64,000 bases of DNA, from assembly GCF_905147365.1 (NCBI RefSeq), contig NC_056427.1:6267001-6331000 (forward strand), written 5' to 3'. Under the pieces are notes generated by a model. The model had not been told where the DNA came from, searched no databases, and saw nothing but the letters and a program-made list of their open reading frames with translations. Positions 10,649-22,447 of this stretch are shown here, piece by piece. Within the stretch, counting starts at the first letter, position 1; each line of letters starts with the position of its first letter. The position numbers were made by a program, and so were the translations under genes. This DNA comes from Aricia agestis. Lineage: Eukaryota; Arthropoda; Insecta; Lepidoptera; Lycaenidae.

Positions 10649-11812
10649 AGAACATCATGATGTATTGTATACAAGTTTCTCTCTCTCCTGTCCTCTCTCT
10701 CTCTCTCGGTAACAGCTACAAAGGTCATGTTTCTTATTCGATACCAACCACAAAGGTATTATTATTTTCATATCACTGAGGTCAATGTCCGAATTTTTTT
10801 CCATTCTTCGTTCGTGCAATATCTAGTCTCCCAAACTCGGGATCAAATAAATTTAAACGGAATATAACGTTTGGATATCGAAAAGTTATCCCTCGTTCAA
10901 CACTTTGCCATTGTCGCGGTAACTTTAGAAACGCTCTTTAAGCAAAATACTTGGTTAGTGGTGGGACCATGTCGATGAAATTATCGATGGAATTTTTTCT
11001 GGGACTTTAAGTTGACATAAACTATCGATAAACGTATTATAGCATGCGAATAGGCCGGTCTGTTACCTCTTTGCGCTTAAACTGCAGAACTAATTTTCAT
11101 AGAATTTGGATTAACCGAAAAAGGACTGAAGATTGTTGTTACCCCGGAAAAACAGTTTTTGCGTGATAAACAAAATTGAGGGAAAAATTTACTAAAATAT
11201 ACTTAAAAGGCTTTACAGTCTACGATGTAATATACAGATTTTGAGATAAGTGAAGCCCCTGAAATCATTTAATGTATACAGTGATTTAAAGCATACGAGT
11301 TACAGAAAATTATTTTTTTATTCTTTGCATACGTACACATCAAATGAATTTTTACAATACATTAATTAAAGAAGCAGTCCACCGCTCCTGTTTTTATATA
11401 TAAAAATATATTTGCTCTACAAATATCTAGGCCAACTAAAAGCAAACAAAACGATGAAAAATTACGGATAAATTCGACGGATAGCTTAATCCTTATCGAC
11501 ATATCGACATTTTTCAATCCCTATTAATATATAGGGTTGTCAAAAAGTTTGGACGTAGTGGAAAAACGCGTAGCGATAGAGGGAGCAATTTCAGAGATTC
11601 GCTAACCCTGTTTCAAGCCAAGATAAAGTAATAACTTCAAACTTTTCCGCTGATATTTTTTACTGATCATCATTATCAGCATTTCTATCCATTATATTCC
11701 TGATAAGTGACAAATAGGCTATCCATCAATTAACTTTACAGATCAAGTATGGAGAATCTGTCAAAAAAGTTGTGAATAGCCTATTCGGCACTTTATCAGA
11801 AAGTGGTGAAAC
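10649..11812. other. Intron with CT tract and TCGATA sites
   Basis: A CT-rich tract lies at 10676-10706. TCGAT(A/G) sites cluster at 10971-11035 and TATCGACA pairs at 11483-11500. No gene is seen. Confidence 0.5.
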
Positions 11813-11984
11813 ATAAATGCGAAAGTGTGTCCGTCTGTCTGTCAGTTACCTCTTCACGCCCAACTTGCTGAACCGATTATGCTGAAATATGGTATGGACA
11901 TACTTTGAGTCTCGGAAGAGGACATACTTAGGATACTTTTTATCCTGGGAAAATTTACAGAGTTGCAGACATCATTTAGTTAGA
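11813..11984 (+). mobile_element. HEL-C copy
   Basis: aacataaatgcgaaagtgtg to gagttgcagacatcatttag; CTAG has decayed to TTAG. Confidence 0.7.
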
Positions 11985-12011
11985 AATAAGCAGATAGGTT
12001 GCCTGATGGAA

Positions 12012-12165
12012 TTGTAAAATACTATTAAGCTTATAGTGTGAATCGTACATTTTTCGGGACAAAAACTACGTTATGTCCTTTTCCGGGACTGCACATACCC
12101 ATCAAAATCGGTTCAGCGGTTTAAGCGTAGACAGACAGACACACTTTCACATTTATAATCCTAGT
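12012..12165 (-). mobile_element. HEL-C copy, diverged
   Basis: From cgtacatttttcgggac to cacactttcacatttataat. Confidence 0.65.
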
Positions 12166-12174
12166 AAGAGTTAT

Positions 12175-12630
12175 ATTAGTCTGAACACTAAATATTATTA
12201 ACTCAAAGGTGACTGACTGACTGACATAGTGATCTATCAACGCACAGCCCAAACCACTGGACGGATCGGGCTGAAATTTGGTATGCGGGTAGATGTTTTT
12301 AAAAAGGGTATTGATCAATTCTACTCCTAAGGGAATAAAATAGGGGATAAAAGATTGTATGAAACTTTGTCAATTTTAAACCGATCGGGCTGAAACTTTG
12401 ATACCTTATTAATAATAACTAGCTATTTGACCGAGCTTTGCTCTGTATTCGATAAAGCACGAATAAAATGACATTTTCTAAAAATTATTCCTAGCTAGAT
12501 CGATTTATGGCCCCCGAAACCCCCTATATACTAAATTTCATGAAAATATATTATATATATACAAGAATTGCTCGTTTTAAGATCATATAAGATACTTCTT
12601 AACGCGAGCGAAGCCATGGGCAAAAGCTAG
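12175..12630 (+). mobile_element. HEL-D Helitron-like copy hosting HEL-E
   Basis: It starts near aactcaaaggtgactgactg and ends cgcgagcgaagccatgggc then aaaagCTAG|T. It is split at AT by the reversed HEL-E copy at 12419-12592. Confidence 0.75.
12419..12592 (-). mobile_element. HEL-E nested in HEL-D
   Basis: Reverse copy. On + it reads A|CTAGctatttgaccgagc ... tcatataaga|T. Removing it restores aataATacttcttaacg of HEL-D exactly. Helitron E copies carry the hairpin CCGAGC-AAA-GCTCGG before the terminal CTAG; here one base is changed (gctctg). Confidence 0.8.
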
Positions 12631-12833
12631 TAAAGAAATAAACGTATTTTATTTATTCAACACACTTTATACCCCGTATTTTTCTTACGCACTTTAATTA
12701 ATATTTTTTGTGGCCAAACTTTGCGCCTTGGGGTACACTCAGAATGTTCTCCCGTCAATTTCCCGCAAAGAAAAGATACAGGGTCCTAAGGGGATACCCA
12801 GATAACTTCGGAATGATCGCAGTTTCTATGGCC

Positions 12834-13356
12834 GTCAGGCTATAGTAAAAATGCGTAGACAAGGCATCGGCGATCATTGACTTTACAGTTTACTTATCTA
12901 TTAAAAAAAACTATTTTATACGTGGGAGAGCCATGCTTCGGCACGAATGGGCCGGCTCGACCGGATAAATACCACGTTCTCACAGAAAACCGGCGTGAAA
13001 CAGCGCTTGCGCTGTGTTTCGCCGAGTGAGTGAGTTTACCGGAGGCCCGATCCCCTAACCCCTACCCTATTCCCTTCCCTACCCTCAACTATTCCCTTCC
13101 CTTCCCTTCCCTACCCTCCCCTATTATCCTATTCCCTCTTAAAAGGCCGGCAACGCACTTGCAGCTCTTCTGATGCTGCGAGTGTCCATGGGCGACGGAA
13201 GTTGCTTTCCATCAGGTGACCCGTTTGCTCGTTTGCCCCCTTATTTCATAAAAAAAATAAAAATATTCTATTAACTGTTTTGAGCTCGGTTTGTATGGCC
13301 AGGCTATTTGTCAGGCTATAGTAAAAATGCGTAGACAAGGCATCAGCGGTCATTGA
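12834..13356. repeat. 47-bp direct repeat flanking a SINE-A
   Basis: gtcaggctatagtaaaaatg ... gtcattga is present at 12834-12880 and 13310-13356 with two differences. The SINE-A at 12921 lies between them. Confidence 0.8.
12921..13258 (+). mobile_element. SINE-A, full length
   Basis: Head cgtgggagagccatgcttcg to A tail, with a longer CCCTTCC-rich middle than most copies. Confidence 0.85.
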
Positions 13357-13633
13357 GCTTACTTTTCTAGTATCCTAGCAGACTATAGCGAGCCTACGTT
13401 ATTCTTTCGAGTTATTGTCAAAAAGAGTAGATGTCGAACGTTATTTTTAATATTATCGTAGTGCACTGGGGCTTTTGAGTATTTCGCCCACACCGCGGCA
13501 CAATAGAAACCGAAATACTCGCTGAGCACCATAAGCTCGATCTCCGCTAGAATAAAGACTTTCGCGTATTGCGCACACACTGCGGCATTATGTGTATTGC
13601 GCACAAACTTCGGCACTATAAAAGTATACTCAC

Positions 13634-13770
13634 AGAGGACGGTCAAGTCGATCTCCGCCTTCAAAGTGTTGCTGATCATCACGTTCTTGGCTTCGCAGGT
13701 ATACCTCGCCTTGTTGTCGGAAGCCTCCGCCTTGAAGGAGAGAACATTCTCCGACATGCGCCCGCTCGTC
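13634..13770 (-). CDS. sns: Nephrin-like Ig receptor, exon c (second half of the same Ig domain)
   Basis: Minus-strand exon after a pyrimidine tract of CT repeats ending tcttccag; the donor is T|gtgagtat. It gives 45 codons beginning TSGRMSENVLSF and ending EIDLTVL. DNKARYTCEAKN is the classic D-x-A-x-Y-x-C motif of strand F, carrying the second Cys of the domain begun in exon b. Its leading G completes Arg (AG+G). Its final T joins TC of the exon at 7835 to make Phe, giving LTVLF-APAH. The reading frame stays open a little on both sides in genomic DNA, but the splice signals and the phase match to both neighbours set the borders. The adjoining intron at 13561-13633 carries a diverged piece resembling the tail of SINE-J. 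Confidence 0.85.
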
Positions 13771-14017
13771 CTGGAAGAGAGAGAGAGAGAATTGATATTG
13801 GTGAGAGGGAGACATAATTGGTAAGAGAGAGTGACTAAAGTTTGTTCATTGTTGTATCTCCTCTTGTCTTTGTTGTGAGAGCTAAGGAGCTGCAGGCTGT
13901 ATTGCTCACACACTGAGGCATTATGCAATTGTAACCTAGAGATAGAGTTAATATCGGTCAAGTGCGAGTCGATTAAGAGGGTCGCGCATTCGTCGACAGT
14001 GTAAGTTTTTATGTATA

Positions 14018-14200
14018 AGCAAAAGGTCGCACGCACACAAACACCGTACCGAAGTGTGGCAACGCCGCGCGCCGTAGCGACCGGCCCAGTGCTGGGGGCT
14101 AGTGGGTGTTAGGTATTTTTCGTTACAGAATTTCTTGATTCGGTCGCCGCGATCAAAGCTATGAAATAGCTTAAAAATAACACTCTTTTTAACGCAGTCG
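14018..14200 (+). repeat. Repeat Q copy
   Basis: Shares cgcacgcacacaaacaccg, tctggcaacg, and cgttacagaatttcttgattcggtcg with copies at 17815, 28561, 49890 and 57437. Class unknown. Confidence 0.6.
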
Positions 14201-14910
14201 GCTTATAAAGTATCACAAAGTACTTAAGACATAAAAATTCAATTTTTCGTGTACCCTGAGAAAAATCACTCGGTTGGAACTTATTAAGCGTTATTAGGTT
14301 ATTCCATTTTAGTCTCTATGCTCTTGTAATAGAGATGAGATTGGCGTGTCATAATTTAATAGCAGTTGCTCATCCTACCGTGTTAGATAGGGGCTAGGGC
14401 ATGTGTTTTTAGGTTATACATAATTGAAATATTTTTAAGATGTCCTTAAAAATGTTTTAGCAAATTGTTAGTATACATCTTCGTTACGTAAAAAATATAT
14501 GTCTGTCTGTTTGGTCTTCACAGTCGCTGAACCGAATTTGATGACATTTAGTTTGTACTTTGTAGATACTTTAATCCCGAGAAAGGACATTGAAAGTTTG
14601 TTAAGAAATATGTAGAGCCGAACACAGAACCTCCTCCTTTTTTTAAAGTAGGTTAAAATAGATTTTCCACATCCAAAATACAGTGTCAATCATTATACAA
14701 TCTATTTCGTTTTCCCATTACAGGACTCATGTTTATCCCATTAAAGGACTTTATCCCTTCTCGTCCCTTGGGCACCTGATGAGTTTGTAAAAGGGCTGAA
14801 ATTATAAAGGTCGGGCGAAATCTAAAATTTATAACATCAAAAGTTTGTTATATCTTTGAAATTGGCTCAAACATTTGACCTACTACGAAAATTAGACAAG
14901 AGGATACTGC
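14201..14910. other. Intron with one HEL-C fragment
   Basis: 14485-14600 is a diverged HEL-C 5' part (tatgtctgtctgtttggtct ... cccgagaaaggacattg). The rest is not recognised. Confidence 0.5.
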
Positions 14911-15335
14911 TTTTTTAGGGTTCCGTACCCAAAGGGTAAAAACGGGACCCTATTACTGAAACTTCGATGTCTGTCCGTCTGTCTGTCTCCAGGCTGTATC
15001 TTAAGAACTGGTAAAGCTAGACTTAGTATTGCTGTTGCCACCATAACAACAAATACTGAAAACTAAATAAAATAAATATTTAAGGGCCCCCATACAGCAA
15101 ACGTGATTTTTTGGCCATTTTGCTCGATATCCTCAATTAAATGTGTAAGTACTTCAATAACAATATAATTAAAATTAAATTAAAATCATTATTTTAAGTA
15201 TAAATAGGAAAAATTAGTATTTTGTATGAGATACCCCCGTACAAAAAACATTTTTTTACTATTTTTACTCTTAACGATACGGAACCCTTCGTGCGCGAAT
15301 GTTTCTGCGCGATACTCGCACTTGACGGATTTTTT
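14911..15335 (+). repeat. Repeat P copy
   Basis: Begins tttttagggttccgtaccca and ends ggaacccttcgtgcgcg ... ctcgcacttgacgg. The GGGTTCCGTAC near one end and the GTACGGAACCC-type sequence near the other are inverted. Class not established. Confidence 0.65.
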
Positions 15336-15893
15336 ATGGTTTATCTATTTATGGAAAGGTTGTAAGCTATTTCCAATGATTTGATTGGTTCAATATTTTA
15401 CATTCTGATATCCGGCATTGATTAGTTTTGCTTTGGCTTCCTTTTACAGCTCTTGAGATACAGCCTAGTGACAGAGAGGCGGACAGACAAATGTAAAGTT
15501 TGAATAATAGAGTCTCGTTTTCAACATTTGGGAACGGAACCCTTCAAAAAATTTAAATTTCGAGTGTTCCAAGACAAGACACTTCTATCAATGAACACTT
15601 CAACGCAATATAACTTTTAATCCCCGACATTAAGGTTCAAATTTAATTGCTTCAACATCCCAAGATGCCGCCATCTTGGGAAACCGCCATCTAACGTCAC
15701 GGGCCCTGGTTTTTACCGTGGGAGTCATTTTGTTTTTAATTGACATTATAAATTAGGGGCCATGTGTTTTAAGAATCAAAGCTTCGTTTGTTTGAAAGTT
15801 AAATATCTCAGAAAATTAAAAGTATTGACAATGAGAAGAAACGATACGTGATGATAGACTTGATATATTAACTTTACTATCCTTATCTACTAA
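15336..15893. other. Intron with a small P fragment
   Basis: 15460-15550 is a diverged reverse piece of repeat P ending aacggaacccttcaaaaa. Nothing else is recognised. Confidence 0.5.
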
Positions 15894-16206
15894 CTAGCTG
15901 TCCCGGCAAACGTTTCTTTGCCATATAAAGTATTTCGCCCGTATTATTTTACTGAAGTGACTAAATAAGTATGTCACCATGGCAACGTCCATCGATATCC
16001 CGTCGCACAAACAATGGTCGCCGTCAGTCTCGAGTTGTAATAATTTACTATTATCTAATCAAAAACGCACTTATCAATATAAAAAGTACCCGGTAGCCGA
16101 TTATCAGACCCACTGAATATGCATATAAAATTTGGTTAAAATCAGTAAAGCCGTTTCGGAGGAGTACACGGCCTAACATTGTGACACGAGAATTTGATAC
16201 ATAAGA
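15894..16206 (-). mobile_element. HEL-B copy, full length
   Basis: On + from ctagctgtcccggcaaacg with the TTTGCC/GGCAAA hairpin to gacacgagaatttgatacat and aaga|T. Confidence 0.85.
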
Positions 16207-16207
16207 T

Positions 16208-16380
16208 ATAAATGAAAAATGTAACAGTCAATCTGTCTGCAACCGCTTTACGCCCGAACCGCTAAACCGATTTTGCTGAATTTTGGTATTAGATATACCT
16301 ACTTTAAGTCCCAGAATGTACGGTCCCCACGCGATAAACGAATCTTAATTTTGACGCAACGGAGTTGCGGACATCATCTA
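16208..16380 (+). mobile_element. HEL-C copy
   Basis: From aaatgaaaaatgtaacag to cgcaacggagttgcggacat and catcta, where FB-F is inserted at TA. The CGCAAC-gga-GTTGCG hairpin is intact. Confidence 0.75.
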
Positions 16381-16639
16381 CAGGGTGTAACAAAAATAAG
16401 TGATAATACTTTAGGGTGTGTACGTGTTCCTTGTAGAGAGTTCACTGTGAAAGTAGCAGCGCTGAAAGACGAAATTTTTTTTTCACTTTTGTATGGGAAA
16501 GGGCCCTAACGTCACGAGTTTCCCTATACAAAAGTGAAAAAAATTTTTGGTCGTTCAGCGCTGCTATTTTCACAGTGAACTCTCTACAAGGAACACGTAT
16601 GCACCCTAAAGTATTATCATTTATTTTTGTTACAGCCTG
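16381..16639. mobile_element. FB-F palindrome (mariner-like MITE)
   Basis: cagggtgtaacaaaaataag at the left is complementary to cttatttttgttacaccctg-type sequence at the right, and the arms are complementary almost to the centre. TA on both sides. Arms are about 120 bp. Confidence 0.8.
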
Positions 16640-16674
16640 TATATCTAATATATAAAAATAAGTCAGGTTTTCCT

Positions 16675-17039
16675 TCTTTTTTTTTTTAATGAAATAAGGG
16701 GGCAAACGAGCAAACGGGTCACCTGATGGTAAGCAACTTCCGTCGTCCATGGACTAAGGGGTAATAGGGGAGGGTAGGGAAGGGAATAGGGGAGGGTACG
16801 GAAGGGAATAGGGGTGGGTACGGAAGGAAATAGGGGTGGGTACGGAAGGAAATAGGGGAGGGTACGGAAGGAAATAGGGGAGGGTAGGGAAAGGAAAAGG
16901 GTAGGGGATTGGGCCTCCGGTAGACTCACTTACTCGGCGAAACACAGCGGAAGCGCTGTTTCACGCCGGTTTTCTGTGAGGACGTGGTATCTCTCCGGTC
17001 GAGCCGGGCCATTAGTGCCGAAGCATGGCTCTCCCACGT
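16675..17039 (-). mobile_element. SINE-A, full length
   Basis: Poly-T at the left, the gaggg(ta) minisatellite of five near-equal units at about 16758-16885, and the head complement ctctcccacgt at the right. Confidence 0.85.
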
Positions 17040-17044
17040 CAAAA

Positions 17045-17362
17045 AGCGTCACGTTCCTGACGCTATAACTCCAGAACGCACAAACCCGTTTCCACGGTTT
17101 TGTGGAATTTTCATTCGTTGGAAAGGTCTTGGGCTCCGTGAGGTCTATAGCAAAAAAAAATCAGAAAAAACTTCAAGAGAAAAGCAGGAAAACAGGGAAA
17201 ATAATTTTTCACATACAGCGCCATCTCTGATACATATCATGTACTACAACGGCGCCAGTGCGTGGCGTGTGAGTATCCCTCACGAAAATAAGTACGTTTC
17301 ATTTTGAAGCGCGACATACCTAACCGATTTCCACCCGGGCTGAGCCGCGGGCGGAAAGCTAG
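17045..17362 (+). mobile_element. HEL-V Helitron-like copy
   Basis: gttcctgacgctataactcc at the start; gggctgagccgcgggcgg then aaagCTAG|T at the end, with a CCCG/CGGG hairpin. A shorter copy is at 26566. Confidence 0.7.
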
Positions 17363-17814
17363 TAGTTGTATAATTGAAGTCTTTGTGAGTAAGCGAGGAT
17401 GAAAATCGAAATTCGATTCCCGAGAATCGGACCCTGAATAACGAAACTAGAAATCGAAGTAAAATCAATTACATAGTTTTAGTAGAGTTAGTAAACTCGT
17501 TAGCAAGTTAACTAGAGTATGAAATACTAGACAGTTAATTTGAAAAGGCGACGCTAGGAGGCGCTGCTCTATTGATATTGAAAATAGAACTTTATTTACT
17601 ACACGATAAGGTTTCCTTTAAAACGCAGCGGCGCGGCGTCGTATTGGCGTAAGAGTTAGTTTGTATTTTTCAGTTTTTATAAAGTTTTCAAACATTTATT
17701 TAGTAAAATTATAACTTAGGGTTAGTCACATTGCGACGTGAACAAACGTTGCGATTTATTTTTAAATCCATTACCATCAATAACAGGCAGCACGACAATA
17801 CGAACTGACCCTTA
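17363..17814. other. No recognised feature
   Basis: AT-rich intron without a repeat match in the window. Confidence 0.5.
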
Positions 17815-18032
17815 TAACAAAAAAAACACGTGTGGCACTCGGGGACTGCCGCGGTAAAGCTATAATGCACAGCATATTTTATCAACTTATGCAATAATAA
17901 TTCGCATACGTCTAGTCGCACGCACACAAACACCGTGTCGAAGTCTGGCAACGTCGCACCGCTGTGCATGCCAGGGGGTCTTAGGTTTTTTCGTTACGTA
18001 ATTTCTTGATTCGGTCGACGTTTAAAGCCATG
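17815..18032 (+). repeat. Repeat Q copy
   Basis: acacgtgtggcactcgggga, gcgcgcacacaaacaccgtg-like sequence and atttcttgattcggtcg match the other Q copies. Confidence 0.65.
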
Positions 18033-18539
18033 CAACAAAAATATAATTTAAGTTAATTGATAAAAACAGAACAAGACAATTTTCAATTCAACAAAAGAAA
18101 GAAAGAGACAGATAATTGACTTGATAATGAGAGAAAAGGACGAGTAGATAATAGAGTGGAAATAAATGGAGTTTTTAAGTCTTGACACCGATGTTCTCAT
18201 TTCAGCTAACAACTGCATAGCGTAGACTATGCAAAGGAATTGGTTTGTGGTACAAGAAGTAGCGGACAGCGGAGCGGGCAGCGGAAAGAAAATAAATTTG
18301 ATGTTTCATGCAACCATGCATTTTTTCACAAAATTACTTAATCAATTACTGTCCTTTCTCTCAAATAACCGATTTTATAAAATATCGGTTTTTTGACTGA
18401 CTTATTATACTTATTCACATATCTTATGCATTTATACAAAGTAACTATTTTATAGAAGTATCGTCGATCGTGGGAAATCGAGACACAATAGATATTCTAT
18501 TGTGTCTCGTTCACCGGTGAGCGTACGGGGCTTAATGAA
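18033..18539. other. Intron with a 29-bp hairpin
   Basis: 18480-18508 pairs gagacacaataga with tctattgtgtctc around three bases. The remainder is not recognised. Confidence 0.5.
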
Positions 18540-18979
18540 TTAAGAGCGCACCTGACCCTAACTTGAGTACATACTTTAACCTAGATCTCAAAATCTGTAA
18601 GGTCTAGAAAACTGATTTTTTGACACAAGTAACTTCAGGTCATGGAGATTAAATGCTCAAGACGAAAACACGATTACTGAAAAAAAGCTCAATAGTTTCT
18701 TTTTTTACAAAAAACCTTGTATAAGACACATTTTTGCTTGGATCTTCGACGGGTGATGTGTTTTCTTTAATATTTTTAACAATATCTAAAAAGGCATTGA
18801 TAAAACCAAAATTTGCTAAAAACACTTTTTTCATAATCATTATAGTTCGTCTTTAATTCAAGTAAAACTAACTTGGCGATGATTCCGCGTCGTCCCTTTT
18901 CACCTGGCATATGAAAGACAGGCGTGAGTGTAAAGAGAGAAGGACGATGTTTGATTTTTTGAGTCAAGGGCGCTCTTAA
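18540..18979. mobile_element. TTAA-bounded MITE, 440 bp
   Basis: TTAAgagcgc at the left and gcgctcTTAA at the right. An inner block (catcgtccttctctctttac complement, catatgaaagacaggcgtga) is shared with the copy at 58457. TTAA borders suggest piggyBac-type movement. Confidence 0.65.
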
Positions 18980-19149
18980 GATTGCACTGAAATAAAGAAT
19001 CATGATATTATTATAATGCCATTATTTTTATTGCAGCGAATCACTTTAGTATCTATTTCCCTTTCATCTCATTATCATCTTTATTATTGTATATAATGTT
19101 ATTATAATCATTTCTACGGAGACTTATCTCTTATAAAGCTTTCCTCATT

Positions 19150-19406
19150 ATTTTTTTTTATTAAATAAAGGGGCAAACGAGCAAACGGGTCACCTGATGG
19201 AAAGCAACTTCCGTCGCCCATGGACACTCGCAGCATCGGAAGAGCTGCAAGTGCGTTGCCGGCATTTTAAGAGGGAATCGGGTAATAGGGCAGGGTAGGG
19301 AAGGGAAGGGAATAGGAGAGGGTAGGGACGGGAATAGGGTAGGGGATTGGGCCTCCGGTAAACTCACTCACTCGGCGAAACACAGCGCAAGCGCTGTTTC
19401 ACGCCG
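19150..19406 (-). mobile_element. SINE-A, 5'-truncated
   Basis: Poly-T through gcgaaacacagcgcaagcgc; the head is missing. Confidence 0.8.
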
Positions 19407-19840
19407 TTCATCATTTATATTGACGGCACGTCATTCAATTAAACAGCTGGCCACATTCTAAAAAAGGTACATACGGGTATGTGTCGCAGTCATCTGGTTC
19501 AGTCTGCAATTCGATTGACTGACTAGCGCATTCAAAGTTTGAAACCTGTCGGATGAAGCCGGCCTGGGAATTCTTCTAAGCGGCCTTTCAATCACACAAC
19601 ACTTTTGTTTCTCTAAATCGCTAAACACAAAAACCGCTACCGCCCATGACTCGCATCGACAAATTTCCTTTGAAATTTTCCGCGACGTTATTTATTACTT
19701 AATCTCGCGTCGGATGCTTCACAACAAGATACAAAGCCGAATAATACGACGGCAATTTGCACTACTAGGAGGTACGCAGGTGCGAAAGACTTTTAGACAT
19801 TTTAGTCCTTGACTTAGGAGATAGGAGGATAGAAGGAGAC
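19407..19840. other. No recognised feature
   Basis: No exon signals or repeat matches seen. Confidence 0.5.
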
Positions 19841-20020
19841 GACGATGAAATTAGTTTATTGCGCGGGAACCGTACATTTTTACGGGATAAAAAGTATCCT
19901 ATGTCCTTTACCGGGACTCAAAGTATCTCCATACCAAATTTCAGCAAAATCGGTTCAGCGGTTTGAGCGTGAAGAGGTGACAGACAGACAGTCAAACTTT
20001 CGCATTTATAATAATATTTC
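19841..20020 (-). mobile_element. HEL-C copy
   Basis: gatgaaattagtttattgcg to actttcgcatttataataat; the terminal hairpin part is missing. Confidence 0.7.
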
Positions 20021-20022
20021 TC

Positions 20023-20023
<1 letters not shown>

Positions 20024-20058
<35 letters not shown>

Positions 20059-20076
20059 TGTGTGAGTGTGTGTGTG
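20024..20076. repeat. GT microsatellite
   Basis: About 25 TG/GT steps with single interruptions, next to the HEL-C 5' end. Confidence 0.9.
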
Positions 20077-21868
20077 GCGTACACCTCGTAGCATCCAAAC
20101 CAGTAGATCAATTTTGATGTAGTTTTGGTTTTTGTTGCTTAAAAGTCGACATGACCGACAGTTTTTTATCATTATAATTCATCATCAGCTCGCTTATTGC
20201 TGGAATACTTAGCTTTATCTAGTTTTATTATTGAAGGAATGTATTGAAATCTATTCCAGACTTTTTAAATCTTTGCAGCGATAACCAAAACCTCAATTTA
20301 GCACAAAATTACTTTTTTCCTCTTAGACAACTAAAACGCAATGCGATCCGAAGTTTGTACATAAAAAGCTGAATTTACGGTCCAAGTTCTATGAAGATTT
20401 ATTTGAATTTCAAATTTCACGGAAATCTTGAATATTCAAGTATCATCCTCACTCCATGATCGTTAGAATTTGATCTTAATGATATGATGTTTTGGACAAT
20501 TCATAATTTTCTTATTCCAAAACGAAAAAGCAATATAAAATAACTGACTTAAAAATTCCATGTCTCCAAAACTACAGAACATATTTTGATTAAACTTGCA
20601 GTATTCCATTATGTGAATATTACCTATTAGGACCGAAAAAGAATTACTTAATTCGGACTTGTAGTTACGGTGATATACGAATACAAACATTACAATATAC
20701 ATACATACGCCCATACATACATTCGCCGTTTTAGGGTTCCGTAGTCAACCAAGTTTTGTTGATAACAGAACCCTAAAACGAAACCCGAACCAGCTGATTT
20801 TTTGTATATTGATAGGTTAATAGTTATTTAATTTAAGAGTAACATTGTCCTACAAATAGAACAGTCCATATATTAGGACCATCAAATCAAAGTATGAAAT
20901 CCTTTCTATCTCTGTTAGCTACCACTTTCGAGATTTTTCACAGATAAAAATGTTGTTCGTCTTATCAAAATGAAGCTACTCAAAAAAAAAAATGTTCTAG
21001 GGAACCCTGACTAATACTCTTTAAACAGGAAATATTATATTCCCGTGATCAGAAAATTGAATAATCTAACAAAGCCTGCTATAGATTTCCAAACGATATC
21101 ACCTAAAAAGAAATGTAATTTACTAAAGATGCCATTAATAATAAAATATTTAACTTTAACGTAAATTGTATCTTCCACTGAAATCCCGAATTTACACAGG
21201 GCAGATTCCGAGCATAACGTTAAAAGATTAAAGGGAATACAGATTAGACTTGAAACGTTGTTAGTGAAATTTTCGACAAAAAACAAGTTAAATATGATTG
21301 TGAAATGTGAGGTGTTTTTTTATCTTTTTTACTCAACCGTTAAAGGAAAAATGTATTTGGTAGTCTATATTTTAGATTCGAGGAGGCAAACAGTATTTTG
21401 AGTTTTGACCGTAAATCAGATTCGTTATGTTCCTAACTACAATTTGTGTAGTAAATTTTTGTGTAGATAGATTTAGATTTTCCTTTTCCTAACTAAACTC
21501 TTTATATTCAAAGAAAAGTTTGTGTTTTATTTAAAATTTACAAAAAATAATGCTTGGTGAAGTAAGATCCCTTATTGCGATAGAAAAAAGGTTTTAAGAT
21601 TTTCCTTTTCCTAGCAATCATCAACAACATGGGTCCTATTTTTTCGATGTCGATCTTTTCCTTATATAACATGAACAAACTACATGACACCAAATCCAGG
21701 AAAATGTAAAATAACAATAATAAAGCTTAATAGGAAAAAAAGGAGATGAAGAATTTTCTTTTCCTTACAATATTCTCAACTACATGGAATGTTCCTAACT
21801 AAATTCAGGAAAGCTATTGTCAACTGAAGATAGCAATATAACATAGGACAATACGACAATATTATAAG
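20077..21868. other. Intron, mostly unrecognised
   Basis: 20731-20783 is a small inverted repeat (cgttttagggttccg ... cagaaccctaaaacg) related to the ends of repeat P. 21470-21780 has several copies of gattttccttttccta-like text. No gene is seen. Confidence 0.45.
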
Positions 21869-22134
21869 TGTAACTCACATACGGTTTTGCTCGATCGAGC
21901 AATCATGTAGAGTAAAAACCACGGCTCGGGCTTTCGTACACACATTCAACATTGCTCGATAGTTTTACTCCTGTTCGAAAGAAATTAGCTACGAATAATA
22001 AAAACTAGTGTCAAAAAAATTGCCAAGCCGGCTCGATTCGAGCCTTCAAACTGGCTCGATGCGAGCCTTCGAGCTGTTAGTTTTTGCTCGATTTCGAGTA
22101 AAACTATCCAGCAAAACCGTATGTGAGTACTTAG
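21869..22134. mobile_element. MITE-O, first copy
   Basis: Inverted ends (ctcacatacggttttgctcg ... gcaaaaccgtatgtgagtac) with inner TCGAGC/GCTCGA-rich sequence. The second copy is at 40128. Confidence 0.7.
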
Positions 22135-22447
22135 CATAAAAGGTACTTCAAGAATTTATTTTTCCCAACTATTCTCCATGATATTTTCCTCCGATGATGA
22201 TGGGTATAAGATGCCCTACATAATTCAAAGCCTTATGTCCGTAGGGCACTCAAGGGCTTATTGTTACTCAATATAATGGCGTTTCATTGCAATTTTGATA
22301 AGCCCTTAAATGGATGTGAGCGTCGCTTATACTAAGTACATTGTTTCATATACTTTAACGTGATATACGGGCAAAGGCGCTTATGGAAATAAGATATATT
22401 ACTACAATGTTTTCACGATAGAGGGTAGCACCAGCATAAAAGCAATA
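22135..22447. other. No recognised feature
   Basis: Short AT-rich interval between MITE-O and repeat P. Confidence 0.5.

Noticed and set aside
13383..14036. 217-codon minus open frame taken as one gene
   Set aside because: Only 13634-13770 is exon-like (Ig motif, splice sites, phase match). The remainder is intron, including a CT tract that serves the acceptor.
16663..16945. Proline/serine-rich proteins (SLPSPI, YPPLFP repeats)
   Set aside because: These are translations of the CCCTACCCT/CCCTTCC-rich middle of SINE-A; the same frames occur in most copies.
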